Shown: positions 11,186-20,779 of the stretch, in pieces | Layout: the number at the start of each line of letters is the position of its first letter | Position numbering within the stretch: the first letter of the stretch is position 1 | From: Diabrotica undecimpunctata | Lineage: Eukaryota; Arthropoda; Insecta; Coleoptera; Chrysomelidae | Assembly (NCBI RefSeq): GCF_040954645.1 | Contig: NC_092806.1 | Coordinates: 133,206,476 to 133,270,475 of the forward strand | Reading direction: 5' to 3' | DNA: 64,000 nt | Notes under the pieces: generated by a model | The model's input: the letters and a program-made list of their open reading frames with translations, nothing else | The model's database searches: none | Told to the model about the DNA's origin: nothing | Program-made: the position numbers and the translations under genes

Positions 11186-12610
11186 TCTGCAATGTGTTGT
11201 TCTCCTGCGGCCAAAAAGATACCGTATTGCTCTTTTTTGTAATTTAAAAATAACATCTGATTGGGCAGCTGTACTAGAACCTCAAAAAGGACGACCATAT
11301 CGAAGATGAAACTCGAACAAAGAAAAATATGTTATTTTGGAAGATGTTAAATTGATTGCCTTCGAAACAGATCTTATCGCACAGAAGGCTGAGGCTAGTT
11401 TCTTACTTAAAAAATTGATATGAAGGGACCATTTAAGGTTGCTGGCTATAAAAATACTAAGAAATTTTACAAAATCGACGATACTGATCTGGCTGTTATT
11501 AAAAAGCAAGTGTTGAAGAGCTCCTTTATAGAATTATGCTACTGTCCACGTTAAAAGAGAGTAAATTAGAGTCGGACCAGATTTTTATTTTAAGTACCTA
11601 GATCAGAAGTTATAGCTGAATGAAGAGTTGCAATATTAGAATTCCTCCAGGTGATACTGGTATCATCAGCAAAAAGAAAAATTTTTCTATTTTTTAATTT
11701 AGTGACGCCATTTATAAAGATAAGAAAAAGTAGAGGACCCAATACTAAACCTTGTGGTACTCCACATAAAATGCTTTTGTGACTAGAGTCAGTATCATTT
11801 GCTCTAACAAGTTGTTTTCTATTCCTCAAGTAAGATTGGAACCAATTCAAAGAAATACCTCGAATTCCGTAGAAATTTAGTTTTTTTATCAAAATGTCGT
11901 GATTTACACAATCAAAAGCTTTGACACAGTCACAAAAACAGTGGCAGTGTAAAGATTATTGTTTAGTGCTTGATATACCTCATGTAGTACAGAAAACATA
12001 GCATCACTGGTACATTTGTTAGATAAAAAGCCGAACTGACTTTGTGATACAATGTTGTTTTCAATGAGAAAGGATGTAAGTCGGGCTTTTATAAGTCTCT
12101 CAATCATTTTGGATAGGACCGGTAGTAAGGCAATGGCAAGGCAAGGTCTATAGTTGCAGACATTCGATTTTCACCACCCTTATGAAGATGAATAATATGT
12201 AATGGCTGTATTTAGGCACTCTGGAAATATATCTTTTTTAAAGGAATCATTAATTAGTGAGACCAGGACTTCCCACAAACTTTTTGGGAGATTTAAGAAA
12301 ATTTTTATGGATAGTCCATCAGTACGACAGGAAGATTTGCTTTTGATACTACTGATTGTTCAGGTTTAGTTCAGATTTATCAACTGGTCTTATAAAGAAT
12401 TAATTTGAGACTTTTTTGAATTGGGAGATAATAAATAGGATCTTGTTATGTTAAAATAGTTAATGTTAGTTATATTTTTCCTCACATTAACAAAGTATTC
12501 ATTTAGATTCTCAGAGTTTGAAAGAGAAAATGTTTGAGCTGTTTTAGTTTTATTTCGAAGATCGTTTATTATGGATCAAGTTTCTTTTACAACATTTTTA
12601 GAGCTTCCCA
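11186..12610 (-). pseudogene. CR1-like reverse transcriptase (ORF2, RT and C-terminal parts)
   Basis: Reading leftward: EN-RT linker; MIERLIKARLTSFLIENNIV and QSQFGFLSNKCTSD at 12107-11980 (RT fingers); ILIKKLNFYGIRG and LNWFQSYLRNRKQ (palm); CGVPQGLVLGPLLFLIFING at about 11740; IFLFADDTSITWRNSN at about 11640 with the catalytic FADD; then ISIVDFVKFLSIF and NLKWSLHINFLSKKLAS at 11490-11400. Frameshifts separate the blocks, so no intact ORF remains. The C-terminal part is cut at 11179 by the nested TIR element and continues at 10817 leftward. Reverse transcription role in target-primed insertion, now dead. Confidence 0.7.
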
Positions 12611-12611
12611 G

Positions 12612-13559
12612 ACGATTTTGGACGAAATAGAAATACGTAGAGGAGTACGACAGGGTTGTATATTGTCACCGCTCTTTTTTAATATCTACAGCGAACAAAT
12701 ATGTCAAGAAGCTCTCTCACATGCAAACGAAGGGATAATAGTCAATGGAGAAGTTATCAATAACATTCGATATGATGACGATATTGTAATAATGGCAAGA
12801 ACAGCGGAAGATCTACAATATCTAGTTGAAAGTATGAATGAGATATGTAATAGCTACAGCATAAGGATGAACGTCAAAAAAACCAAATATATGACCTTCA
12901 GTAAGAATCCAATACATGACACTAGTATCGCAATAAACGATACCCAACTCGAAAAAGTAAGCGAATACAAATACTTGGGAACCCTCATCAATGAAACAGG
13001 TGACCAAAATCACGAGATAAAAAGATGTATTGAAATTGTCAGGTCTACCTTTATAAAAATGAAAAAAAAATAATTTTGTAATCGTGATATTAGTATTCAG
13101 CTACGAACTAGAATGTTAAAATGCTATGTATTCAGTACTTTGCTTTACGGTGTTGAGACATGGACTCTTAAGCAGAGGAATGTTAAAAATCTTGAAAGCT
13201 TTGAGATGTGGTGCTACCGCCGTATACTAAAAATAAGTTGGGTGGATACAATTACAAATGAAGAGGTAATACGCAGAATAAATAACGATCCAGAAGTTAT
13301 ACTGAATATAAAAAAGAGAAAACTTGAATACTTGGGCCACCCATGAGAGGACAAAAGTATACATTCCTACAAAATATTATGCAAGGAAAAATCCAAGGAC
13401 GCAGAAATCCAGGCCGTAGAAGAATGTCCTGGATGAGAAATTTAAGCGAGTGTTTTGGTTGTACAACTAACAAATTATTCAAAACAGCAGAAAATAAAAT
13501 TATAATCGCCCTAATGATATCCAATCTCCGATAGGAGAGGCACTCAAAGAAGAAGAAGA
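12612..13559 (+). pseudogene. RTE-like LINE, 5'-truncated, GAA-tailed
   Basis: RT from the palm onward: RRGVRQGCILSPLFFNIYSE (12640), NNIRYDDDIVIMARTAEDL (YADD box changed to YDDD), YSIRMNVKKTKYM, EYKYLGTLINE, then after a frameshift MLKCYVFSTLLYGVETWTL, FEMWCYRRILKISWVD and, after another, GKIQGRRNPGRRRMSWM and a stop near 13533. The 3' end is AAAGAAGAAGAAGAA. It is truncated at the 5' end, as expected of aborted target-primed reverse transcription, and lies opposite to its CR1-like host. Same family as 53462-54541. RTE clade is my best reading from RQGCILSP...LLYGxExWT and the short 3' UTR with microsatellite tail. Confidence 0.75.
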
Positions 13560-13574
13560 AAAGAAGCTGTCTTT

Positions 13575-13880
13575 TCGAGGATGGTTTGTTAAAAGTGTTA
13601 AACTTTTTATATACTGCTTCATGATCAGATAGTCCTGTATTAATAATTGTAGAGCGTATACCAAGGAGTGAGCAATCTGAGACAATATATAATTATGGTA
13701 GATGTTATTTTAGTAATTCTTGGAAAAAAATTACCGTGCATTGTGAAACAATCAACAGCGTAATGAATATTCAAGTCACCACGTCGAATTTTTCTGCTTT
13801 TATTGGGCAGGTCGTCTAACAAATTTAGCAGATTCTGAAAAAAATAGTTCAGTGTTGGGTATCTCAATTAAACTGTTATG
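13575..13880 (-). pseudogene. CR1-like endonuclease domain remnant
   Basis: Minus-strand words FFQNLLNLLDDLPNKSRK, GDLNIHYAVDC (catalytic D and N box), RITKITSTII and, in another frame, GLSDHEAVYKSF (catalytic SDH box). These are the C-terminal half of an APE-type endonuclease, upstream of the RT of the same element and separated from it by the GAA-tailed LINE. Frameshifted, no intact frame. Confidence 0.65.
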
Positions 13881-13890
13881 TTCCTACATT

Positions 13891-15411
13891 ATTTTATGGT
13901 AGACAGGAGCAGTTCCTAGATTTTTGAGTTTTTTCACCAATTCAATTTTTTTGAGTAACTTGCGAGTAAAAATATTCATTTATCAAAATAAAAACTACGT
14001 TTTGAGACGGTTTTTCACAAATAAAGTAGAAACAGAGTTGAAGCTTATGAAAAGTAGGTTCTTATTTGTCAAATTCCAAATCGAATATTTCGACTTGAAA
14101 TAACCATAAAGCACTTTTCGGGGAAAACTCATCGAAACTTCTTTGATGTTAGTTCCTTTTTTTGGTAAAAACATCGTGAAAATCGTCCCGTAATTAGCAC
14201 CCCAAACTAAATTATTCGTTATCGCTTTACAATTTACTTTATTTATATATTGTTTATATGATCTATAAGTTTGACCTGCTTAATTAGCACTCCAAACTAA
14301 ATTATTCGTTATCGCTTTACAATTTACTTTATTTATATATTGTTTATATGATCTATAAGTTTGACCTGCTTAAAGGCTTATTTTTGAAAAAAAAAATGGT
14401 TTTAAATTAAAAAAAAATTAATTCTTAAAGAATAAATATTAAATGACTTAAAAATATTAAAAATATTCATTAAAACATTGGTTAACCTCTTTTTATATTA
14501 AACACGCTAATAAAAAATATTTTTAATCCACCTCGTTAATTCTAGCTTTAAATGTGGATATGTCTTGTTTTTCTGACCTCCTATTACATCCTTTTGTAAT
14601 TTTAACTTAAAACTGCATTCTTCAGCATCTTACCTTACAAGAATTCGACGATCCAGCTCTTAAAGTTCGTATAAAAGTAACATCTGTGACGCGTTAAACC
14701 ATAAAGGAGAACTTGCGGTATTATGTAGGCCAAGTATTCGAAAAGGAATAATCGATTATTTGAACATCACCAAAATGTCAGTGAGAAGCACAAGCAACAC
14801 AGTAGGTAACTGTTTAGAATTGTTTGTTACAGAAACTTAAAATAGCAGCGAATGTGTGTATTGGTTTCTTATTTAAACGAGTTTGAAAATATACTCTTGG
14901 ATTATATACTGGGAGATGTTATTCTTAAGTTAAATCACGTCTTTCTCATATATGTATTATATGATACTAAGAGAGACATCAGGTAAAAGTAAACTTGTGG
15001 AAAAATTTTATGTAACTGCTGAAACGATCATTGCGTTGAAAATAACTTTTGAAGAAAAAAAAATGACGCTTGCAGCGACAATTTCTTCCTTTCTACCATG
15101 TTTATATAAAAGGTAGTAAGGTATCGGTTGCCTATTAAATTTTTTAAGCATAAGAGCTCTAAGCCTTAAAAGGCTCACATGAACCACATGAAAGGCTCCT
15201 ATAAAAAGGATAATGCTCCTTATGGAGCATTACCATGAGTACTACAGAGAGCTAACCAATATCAGGTCTCGTAAAAGCTGTTGAAAATGTGTCTCAATAT
15301 GTATATACGTAAGTGAGAATGACTAGATAGATAAATTGAGTGACAAAAGACAAAAAAGAATACCGCTAACAATTAATATACCAGGAAAAGTCTAGAGGTG
15401 GCCAATTGATG
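13891..15411. other. no gene seen (contains a tandem repeat at 14191-14370)
   Basis: AT-rich. A small perfect stem TAATGCTCC/GGAGCATTA lies at about 15212-15234. No readable protein. Confidence 0.5.
14191..14370. repeat. tandem repeat, two copies of 90 bp
   Basis: 14191-14280 and 14281-14370 are almost identical, starting TAATTAGCAC and ending GTTTGACCTGCT; I see a single C/T difference near the start. A recent local duplication. Confidence 0.9.
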
Positions 15412-15560
15412 CCAAAATGAGAAAGTATAAGTTAAAATGGTTAGAGCGTGTTCAAAATCGAGATTCTAATCAACCCATATGAAAAATTGCCGAATTTCAA
15501 ATTCTTGGAACGACTAGAAGAGGAAGGCAAAGACCTGGTGCAATTTTGTGAACAATATGC
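15412..15560 (+). pseudogene. LINE reverse transcriptase C-terminal scrap
   Basis: Reads KMRKYKLKWLERVQNRDSN then, after one stop, KIAEFQILGTTRRGRQRPGA. This is the LxWxGHVxRxD...GxRxRGRPRxR ending of RTE-like LINE ORFs. About 48 codons, no catalytic part. Confidence 0.45.
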
Positions 15561-15999
15561 CAAGTAATAAATCATTTAAACGATTTTTTTTCCACTCTGT
15601 ATATTCTTTGATGTTTGTCCGATTCTGTCACGCAATAGATCAGTTTATTTTTCTATTCTCGGACAATCTGATAGAGTTCATTTGCTTTTATTAATATCTG
15701 TCAGAAGTATGAAGTCATCGAATTTTTTCTTAAATGACCATTCACTCAGGAGGTCCTCAAACAAAAACCTCAACGAATTGCCATTTTGTCACAGGGCGAT
15801 GCAATCGTCCAATTGTTCAAAACGTATAAAAATATAGAGAATGTCAAATAAAATAAAGCTTCCAAATGAAATATAACATGCCATATTCTGCCAATTAATA
15901 AAAATGGCGATTATGTCATACTTTTGTCGATGTTACACAGTCGTAACTGAAAATTAAACGCCCGAAATTTTGAAATGTCCTGGCATATAAAAAAATAAA
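15561..15999. other. no gene seen
   Basis: AT-rich with no recognised content. Confidence 0.5.
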
Positions 16000-16712
16000 G
16001 TGAATACCAAGAAAAAAAACGAACAATCTATTATAGGATGTTTAACAAACGACATTAAAAAACAAGGGTGTATGAAAGGTAGCTTACAGAAGCTCATGCA
16101 CCAAAGAACAGAAGTAAGAAATAAAGATAAAACTAATATAAGTTTTTCATGTTCATTTTGCAAAAAGTCATTCCATTTACACGTTCCGAATTTCTTAATC
16201 ACAGAGCCGAACAGCGACTGGAATTTGTTAAAAAACAGTAACTTTGTCAAAATTGTCTACGAGAAGGACATTTTGAGAAGATCGAGAACTGTTGTACATG
16301 ATGAAACTGATACGAACACAACTCCAGTAGTCAAAGACGTATTATTTCAGATCGCTCCAGCAGTTCACGAAACATTGACTCACCCTTCTCTAGTGACGCA
16401 TCCTCGGAAACATGTCTAAATTCAACTGTTTTCAGTTACAACTTTCAAGCTCCAGGTCCTTTATTAGTATCCTTGTCGATACATAGTTATTATTGAAATT
16501 CTCGATAATGAGGGTAAACCTCACCGCGCACGCGCATTGCTAGATAGCGGATCTCAATCGTTATTTATGTCATCGCATATGGCCCATATATTAGGTCTAA
16601 AACGATATTATGCAAATATTTCAGTGGGTGGTATAGCAAATTCAGTTTCAGTAGCATCAAATAAATGCCTCATCAAAATTAAATGCTTTACTCAAGATTC
16701 ACACAAACATTA
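16000..16712 (+). pseudogene. BEL/Pao-type LTR retrotransposon, gag end and protease
   Basis: A 139-codon frame at 16000-16419 carries a first zinc knuckle remnant (CSFCKKSFHLHVPNFL) followed by NSDWNLLKNSNF; in another frame CQNCLREGHFEK is a second knuckle, so there is a frameshift near 16240. From about 16486 an aspartic-protease domain reads IEILDNEGKPHRARALLDSG, then SQSLFMSSHMA and ISVGGIANSV; LDSG is the active-site triplet region. The order knuckle-W-NF-knuckle-protease with ALLDSGSQ is characteristic of BEL/Pao polyproteins. RT, RNase H, integrase and LTRs are absent. Confidence 0.7.
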
Positions 16713-17719
16713 ACATGTTTTATTCTACAAACCATAACAAGTCTTGTTCCCGGATTCATAGTAGATTGTTTTCTCATTTATATTGTTTAAATTATATGTA
16801 TGTAAAATCTTTTATATACTTCATTTTAACTAATTTGTTTGATAATAATTATATTCATTTGATTGTCTTGCCAATGCTAAATTTTTTTATATATATCTGT
16901 TAATCTTCTATAACTTCATAGCAAGGCAATATTTTTAATTTATGCTGTCGCTAACACAAGGTCTCTGGTTTTTGTTTTTTGGATTTAGTTGGTATTTTTG
17001 TTTTCCTCCTTTTTGGTGAGACTTTCCACGTGGTGTTTCCACACAGAGAGCAAACTGCAGTAACATGGCTGCTACTATGAAGAAGTTAACATCTACCTAA
17101 AACTACTTCAACTTATAACTACACATTCAGCTCTCATCCACACATTCAGCTACATCCAACAGCCACACTGAAAATACATTCAACTGCAACTTCAGCAACC
17201 CCAGAAGTGAAAATAATTATATAAACAATTATTGCCATAAGTATATTTGTACATTTTATTTCTTGTACAGCTTTAGGCAATATTTTTGCTTTTAAACTTC
17301 TTTATGTATAATAAAAATATGATTAGTTATTTAAATCTTTTATTTGTCCCTGCCAAACACATTTTTCAGAATTGCATTTAAGATAAGACGTATGTACACC
17401 TGAGAGACAGAGCTAGTTGAAGCTTAAAACAATTAGCACCCAATGTTATAAGTAACTGCCCTCTTATCCATTGGTTGTTAGATTGTTACAACTCAACTAT
17501 TAATAAGTTCTGTTTTCTGCCAAAAAAATAAAGTAATAAAAGAGTATCCAAATTAAAAAAAATGCTTCTGACAGTTCAATAATTACATACAAAGGTTGCA
17601 GAAGAAATAGGTTACACTGGAAGCGGAGAAACTCTCCAAATACAGAATAGTAGTACAGAATTTCATTGGAAAAAACCAAAAATAATAGACACATCTTAAG
17701 GAAAAGGCACGAATATATA
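16713..17719. other. no gene seen
   Basis: Mostly AT-rich. Around 17100-17200 a CACATTCAGCT motif repeats within an A/C-rich stretch. The minus-strand frame at 17500-17694 is hydrophobic low complexity and resembles no family. Confidence 0.5.
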
Positions 17720-17895
17720 AAGGTTAAGGCTAGATTATTATCTCCGAAAAATTAAACAATTTCGTAGAGAAAACGGAGCTATTGTTTTCATAGATAAGGC
17801 GTTTTTGCATTCGGTTTGCATAAAGGAATACGATTGGAGTGACAACAACTATACCCTTCTGAGGAAGCCAGTTACTAAAGGACAAAGGTTAATTA

Positions 17896-17932
17896 TAGTC
17901 GGTTCGCTATATTTACGCGGGTTTCGGATTAA
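17896..17932 (+). repeat. left terminal inverted repeat
   Basis: 37 bases, from TAGTCGG to GGATTAA, an exact inverse of 19663-19699. Confidence 0.95.
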
Positions 17933-18116
17933 CAAAATTATGCTAATGACTCATTGATAACCAGTTGCAGTAAACGACTTCCCAGAAAATTAGGTAAAAA
18001 CTGCATTAATGGTCATATTTTAAAATAACAGGGTAGGTATAAATTTGTTACAATATTGCAGTTGAATTGATTCTTTGCCAGTGTTGACATTGTATGTTTG
18101 GTGGAAATATTTAAAA

Positions 18117-19362
18117 ATGCCTAGACGTGTGTTAGATGTAGATAGTCTAATTTGTAGTGTACATAAGTATTTTACGGATGAAAAAGAAAATGGCGGTTCT
18201 TTAAAATCAATAATGTCTGTTCAACAACGCGTATGTGCTGCTCTAGGAATTAGTGAAACCAAACTAAGAGGAGTATTACAAAATCGCAATAATGAACGGG
18301 CGAAAGAAGATCACCGAAAAACTCGCCTATCATTGAAAACGAAAGATATTCCAGATGGAAATTTGAAATTCGTGATACCATTTATCGAATGCGAGCCAAC
18401 AAGGAACATGTGACCTTAAATACAATTCTCTCGGAATTAAAAGATAGAAAATTTGACAAAATCGGCAGAACAAGTCTATGGCAAGTGATACATAATTTGG
18501 GTTTCAAATTTCAAAAGGAGGATAACAGAAAAGCCCTTTGTGAAAGAAGTTCTGTTGTGCATAAAAGAATTAACTTTCTAAGAAAATATTCTAAATTAAA
18601 AGAAGAAAGAGCAAATTTTATATATTTAGACGAAACATGGATATTTTCTAGGGGTGCAACCAAGAGAATATGGCAAGATGATAACGTAAAGTCTATCAAA
18701 CATACTGATGGAGAAGGGAAGCGACACATAATTTTACATGCAGGAGGGAAATCGGGTTTTATAGAAGGTGCTGATTTAATATTTTCATCTACATCAAAAT
18801 CAAGTGACTATCACGATAATATGAACACAGAAATGTTTGTAAAATGGTTACATGAAAAACTTCTCCCAGGTTTAAGTGAGCCCAGCGTAATTATTTTAGA
18901 CAATGCACCTTACCATTCTGAAGTATTAAACAAAAGTCCAACGAATTCTTGGACTGTTAATAAAATTAAAGAATGGTTGACAAAGGAACATATACCATTT
19001 ACACAACATATTTTAAAATCAGAATTATTACGCTTTGCAAATATTCACGCAAAACCAAAAACCTTTGTTGTGGATCAGATTATTGAAAGTTACGGTCATC
19101 AAGTTTTACGTCTGCCACCGTATCATTGCCAGTTTAATCCCATCGAATATATATGGGGAATAGCAAAACAACTTGGCGAAAGGCGCTTTCAATTGTAACT
19201 CCAGAAGTGTGGTGCAACTGTATATTCAAGTGCGAGAAACTAATAGAAGATTGGTGGACTCGTGAAAATAAAATAAACGAAATAAGTCCAAGCATAATAA
19301 CAATTAATGGTGATGACAGTGATGATGATGACGATTATGATATTTTTGATGATAATGACTGA
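18117..19362 (+). pseudogene. transposase, DD82E/Sailor-like, two frameshifts
   Basis: ATG at 18117 follows TTTAAAA. Segment 1 (98 codons) has a helix-turn-helix-like N-terminus (SVQQRVCAALGISETKLRG). A one-base shift near 18365-18372 leads to segment 2 (to 19198): FIYLDETWIFSRG (first Asp), KRHIILHAGGKSGF, SDYHDNMNTEMF, SVIILDNAPYHSE (second Asp), RLPPYHCQFNPIEYIWG (Glu). I count 81 residues between the second Asp and the Glu. A second shift near 19175-19195 leads to the tail (TPEVWCNCIFKCEKLIEDWW and an acidic DDSDDDDDYD end, stop 19362). Cut-and-paste enzyme of the 1.8-kb element. The wide spacing fits what I recall as the DD82E 'Sailor' lineage; not checked by alignment. Confidence 0.8.
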
Positions 19363-19662
19363 TTTTCATTTTTGTTGGCAAGTTAAATTTTTTTATTTTT
19401 CATTAGAAATTCTCTCCATGGAACAAATATACATAGACCATATTTTCTGTGTGAAGTGTAATATAAAATTATTATTAGGTTTATATTAGCCACATTAGAC
19501 TCCATTAATGAAGTAATTCTCCTTATTATACTGTCAATTATATAAAAGATTTTCCATTATTATTTAATTAAAAAAAGTTGTGGATTATTTTTCATTTCAT
19601 TTGACCAGTTGATATTTCCCCAAAGAGCAGGTAATTAAAACTGGGTACTTACAATAAAATTT

Positions 19663-19699
19663 TTAATCCGAAACCCGCGTAAATATAGCGAACCGACTA
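19663..19699 (-). repeat. right terminal inverted repeat
   Basis: Exact inverse of 17896-17932; followed by the TA target duplication at 19700-19701. Confidence 0.95.
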
Positions 19700-20640
19700 T
19701 ATTGTTGCTGCTAGTAGTGGGAATAGATTCGGTAAGGATTCGTATTTGAGGTGAAAATTCCAATTTAAATCCGGTGATTGTCACGACGATATGAATTTTA
19801 GAATGAAAATAACTAGAAGGGGATTACAGATAAATTTCTAATAAATGTACCTTCAAACAGCATAGCATTAGACTGTGCACGATAGCACAACAAACAAGCG
19901 GATGAACAACCAACTTTTACATCTAAAAAAGCAGATATTGAACTATGGCTTAGGGAAAAAACTATAGCATATACAATGGTGAAATGCTTCGTACAGAAAT
20001 ATACGAGTTAATTAAAATACATAAACCTCGATTTGTTAAGTATTCAACTGCTCATCTTATGAGTTATGGTCTAATAAGTTTTGGATATAAGGTATTACGA
20101 CTGCCACCGTACCTTCCAGATCTCAATCCGATTGAACTGGTTTGGGGAGCACTTAAAAACTTCTCTGTCGCAAGAAATGTTAGCTTTAAATTAAACGATG
20201 TTATGGAATTATCTGACGTGTTCTTATACATTTTCTTGTAAAGAATGGAAAATAATTGTGATAAATTTGTAGTAGTAAATTGAGGATACCTTTGTGTTTA
20301 AAGAACATGTTCCTGATGGAGTTTTTGAGCAAATTATAATTGACTTGGACGACGACGCAAAAAAAGTAATTGTAATATTTATAGCTCGAATAGATTATGT
20401 AGGGACCAAGAATAACAATTTTTTGATTTCAAGGTTTTAATTTTTTACTCCTTATTTAATATACACTGTTTTCGTAATATTTACAACACAACTAAATTTT
20501 TGGCGTGGCAATACCGCATTCGGAACAAGCATTACTGTAAGCCTATTTTATCTCTAGCATGAAACTTTGTTTTCTATTTACGTGCATATACTTGTCGTAC
20601 TTAAAACGAAACAAATACTTTAGTTAGACAAATGAAAAAA

Positions 20641-20779
20641 AAAATATCGATTGGTAAGATAGGATCTCAGTCAGAAGTGCATACAGAGAATGAGGAAAGT
20701 GAGTTTTTCTAAAATAAAAACTCACTTTTTTCATTCTCTGTATGCACTTCTGAGATCCTATCTTACCAATCGATATTTT
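20641..20779. repeat. near-perfect inverted repeat, arms about 65 bp, 7-bp spacer
   Basis: AAAATATCGATTGGTAAGAT (from 20641) to GAGTTTTT (20708) is the inverse of 20716-20779, differing by a TCAG insertion and two bases. The right arm is coding sequence of the Jockey RT that follows (LYALLRSYLTNRYF), so the left arm is an inverted copy of the element's own 5' end. Confidence 0.9.

Larger units (their letters stand above)
10408..13890 (-). mobile_element. CR1-like LINE with two nested insertions
   Basis: Minus-strand copy of the family at 7066-9481. From right to left it shows endonuclease (13880-13575), the EN-RT linker (about 12600-12480), RT (12120-11590), C-terminal domain (11509-10740) and the 3' UTR with the AATAAAGCATATTTCTATT end at 10408. 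A plus-strand RTE-like LINE (12612-13559) sits between endonuclease and linker, and a 360-bp TIR element (10818-11179) sits in the C-terminal domain. It is the longest copy of this family here. Confidence 0.75.
17896..19699 (+). mobile_element. complete DNA transposon with perfect 37-bp inverted repeats, TA target duplication
   Basis: The ends begin TAGTCGGTTCGCTATATTTA and are perfectly inverted over 37 bp. The flanking TA dinucleotides (17894-17895, 19700-19701) are the target duplication typical of the IS630-Tc1-mariner superfamily. Length 1,804 bp. It holds one transposase gene with frameshifts. Perfect TIRs and a nearly readable transposase suggest it moved recently relative to its host element. 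Confidence 0.9.
17720..20395 (+). pseudogene. outer DD-E transposase relic (DD82E/Sailor-like), split by a relative
   Basis: The left part (17720-17895) reads YYLRKIKQFRRENGAIVFID then FLHSVCIKEYDW and KPVTKGQRLI; IDK/IDE marks the first catalytic Asp. The right part resumes at 19702 with VAASSGNRFGKDSYL, CHDDMNF, a damaged second-Asp region with HNKQADEQPTF, then YELIKIHKPRFVKY, KVLRLPPYLPDLNPIELVWG at about 20090-20150 (third acidic E) and DGVFEQIIIDLDDD at about 20320. Counting across the damage, the second Asp to the Glu is well over 80 residues, far beyond the 34-41 of classic Tc1/mariner. Several stops and shifts. Removing the insert plus one TA restores RLIIVAASSG in frame. Confidence 0.75.

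Noticed and set aside
15175..15235. Short hairpins TAAGCCTTAAAAGGCT and TAATGCTCC/GGAGCATTA
   Set aside because: Small stems common in AT-rich DNA; no sign of a terminator or structured RNA.
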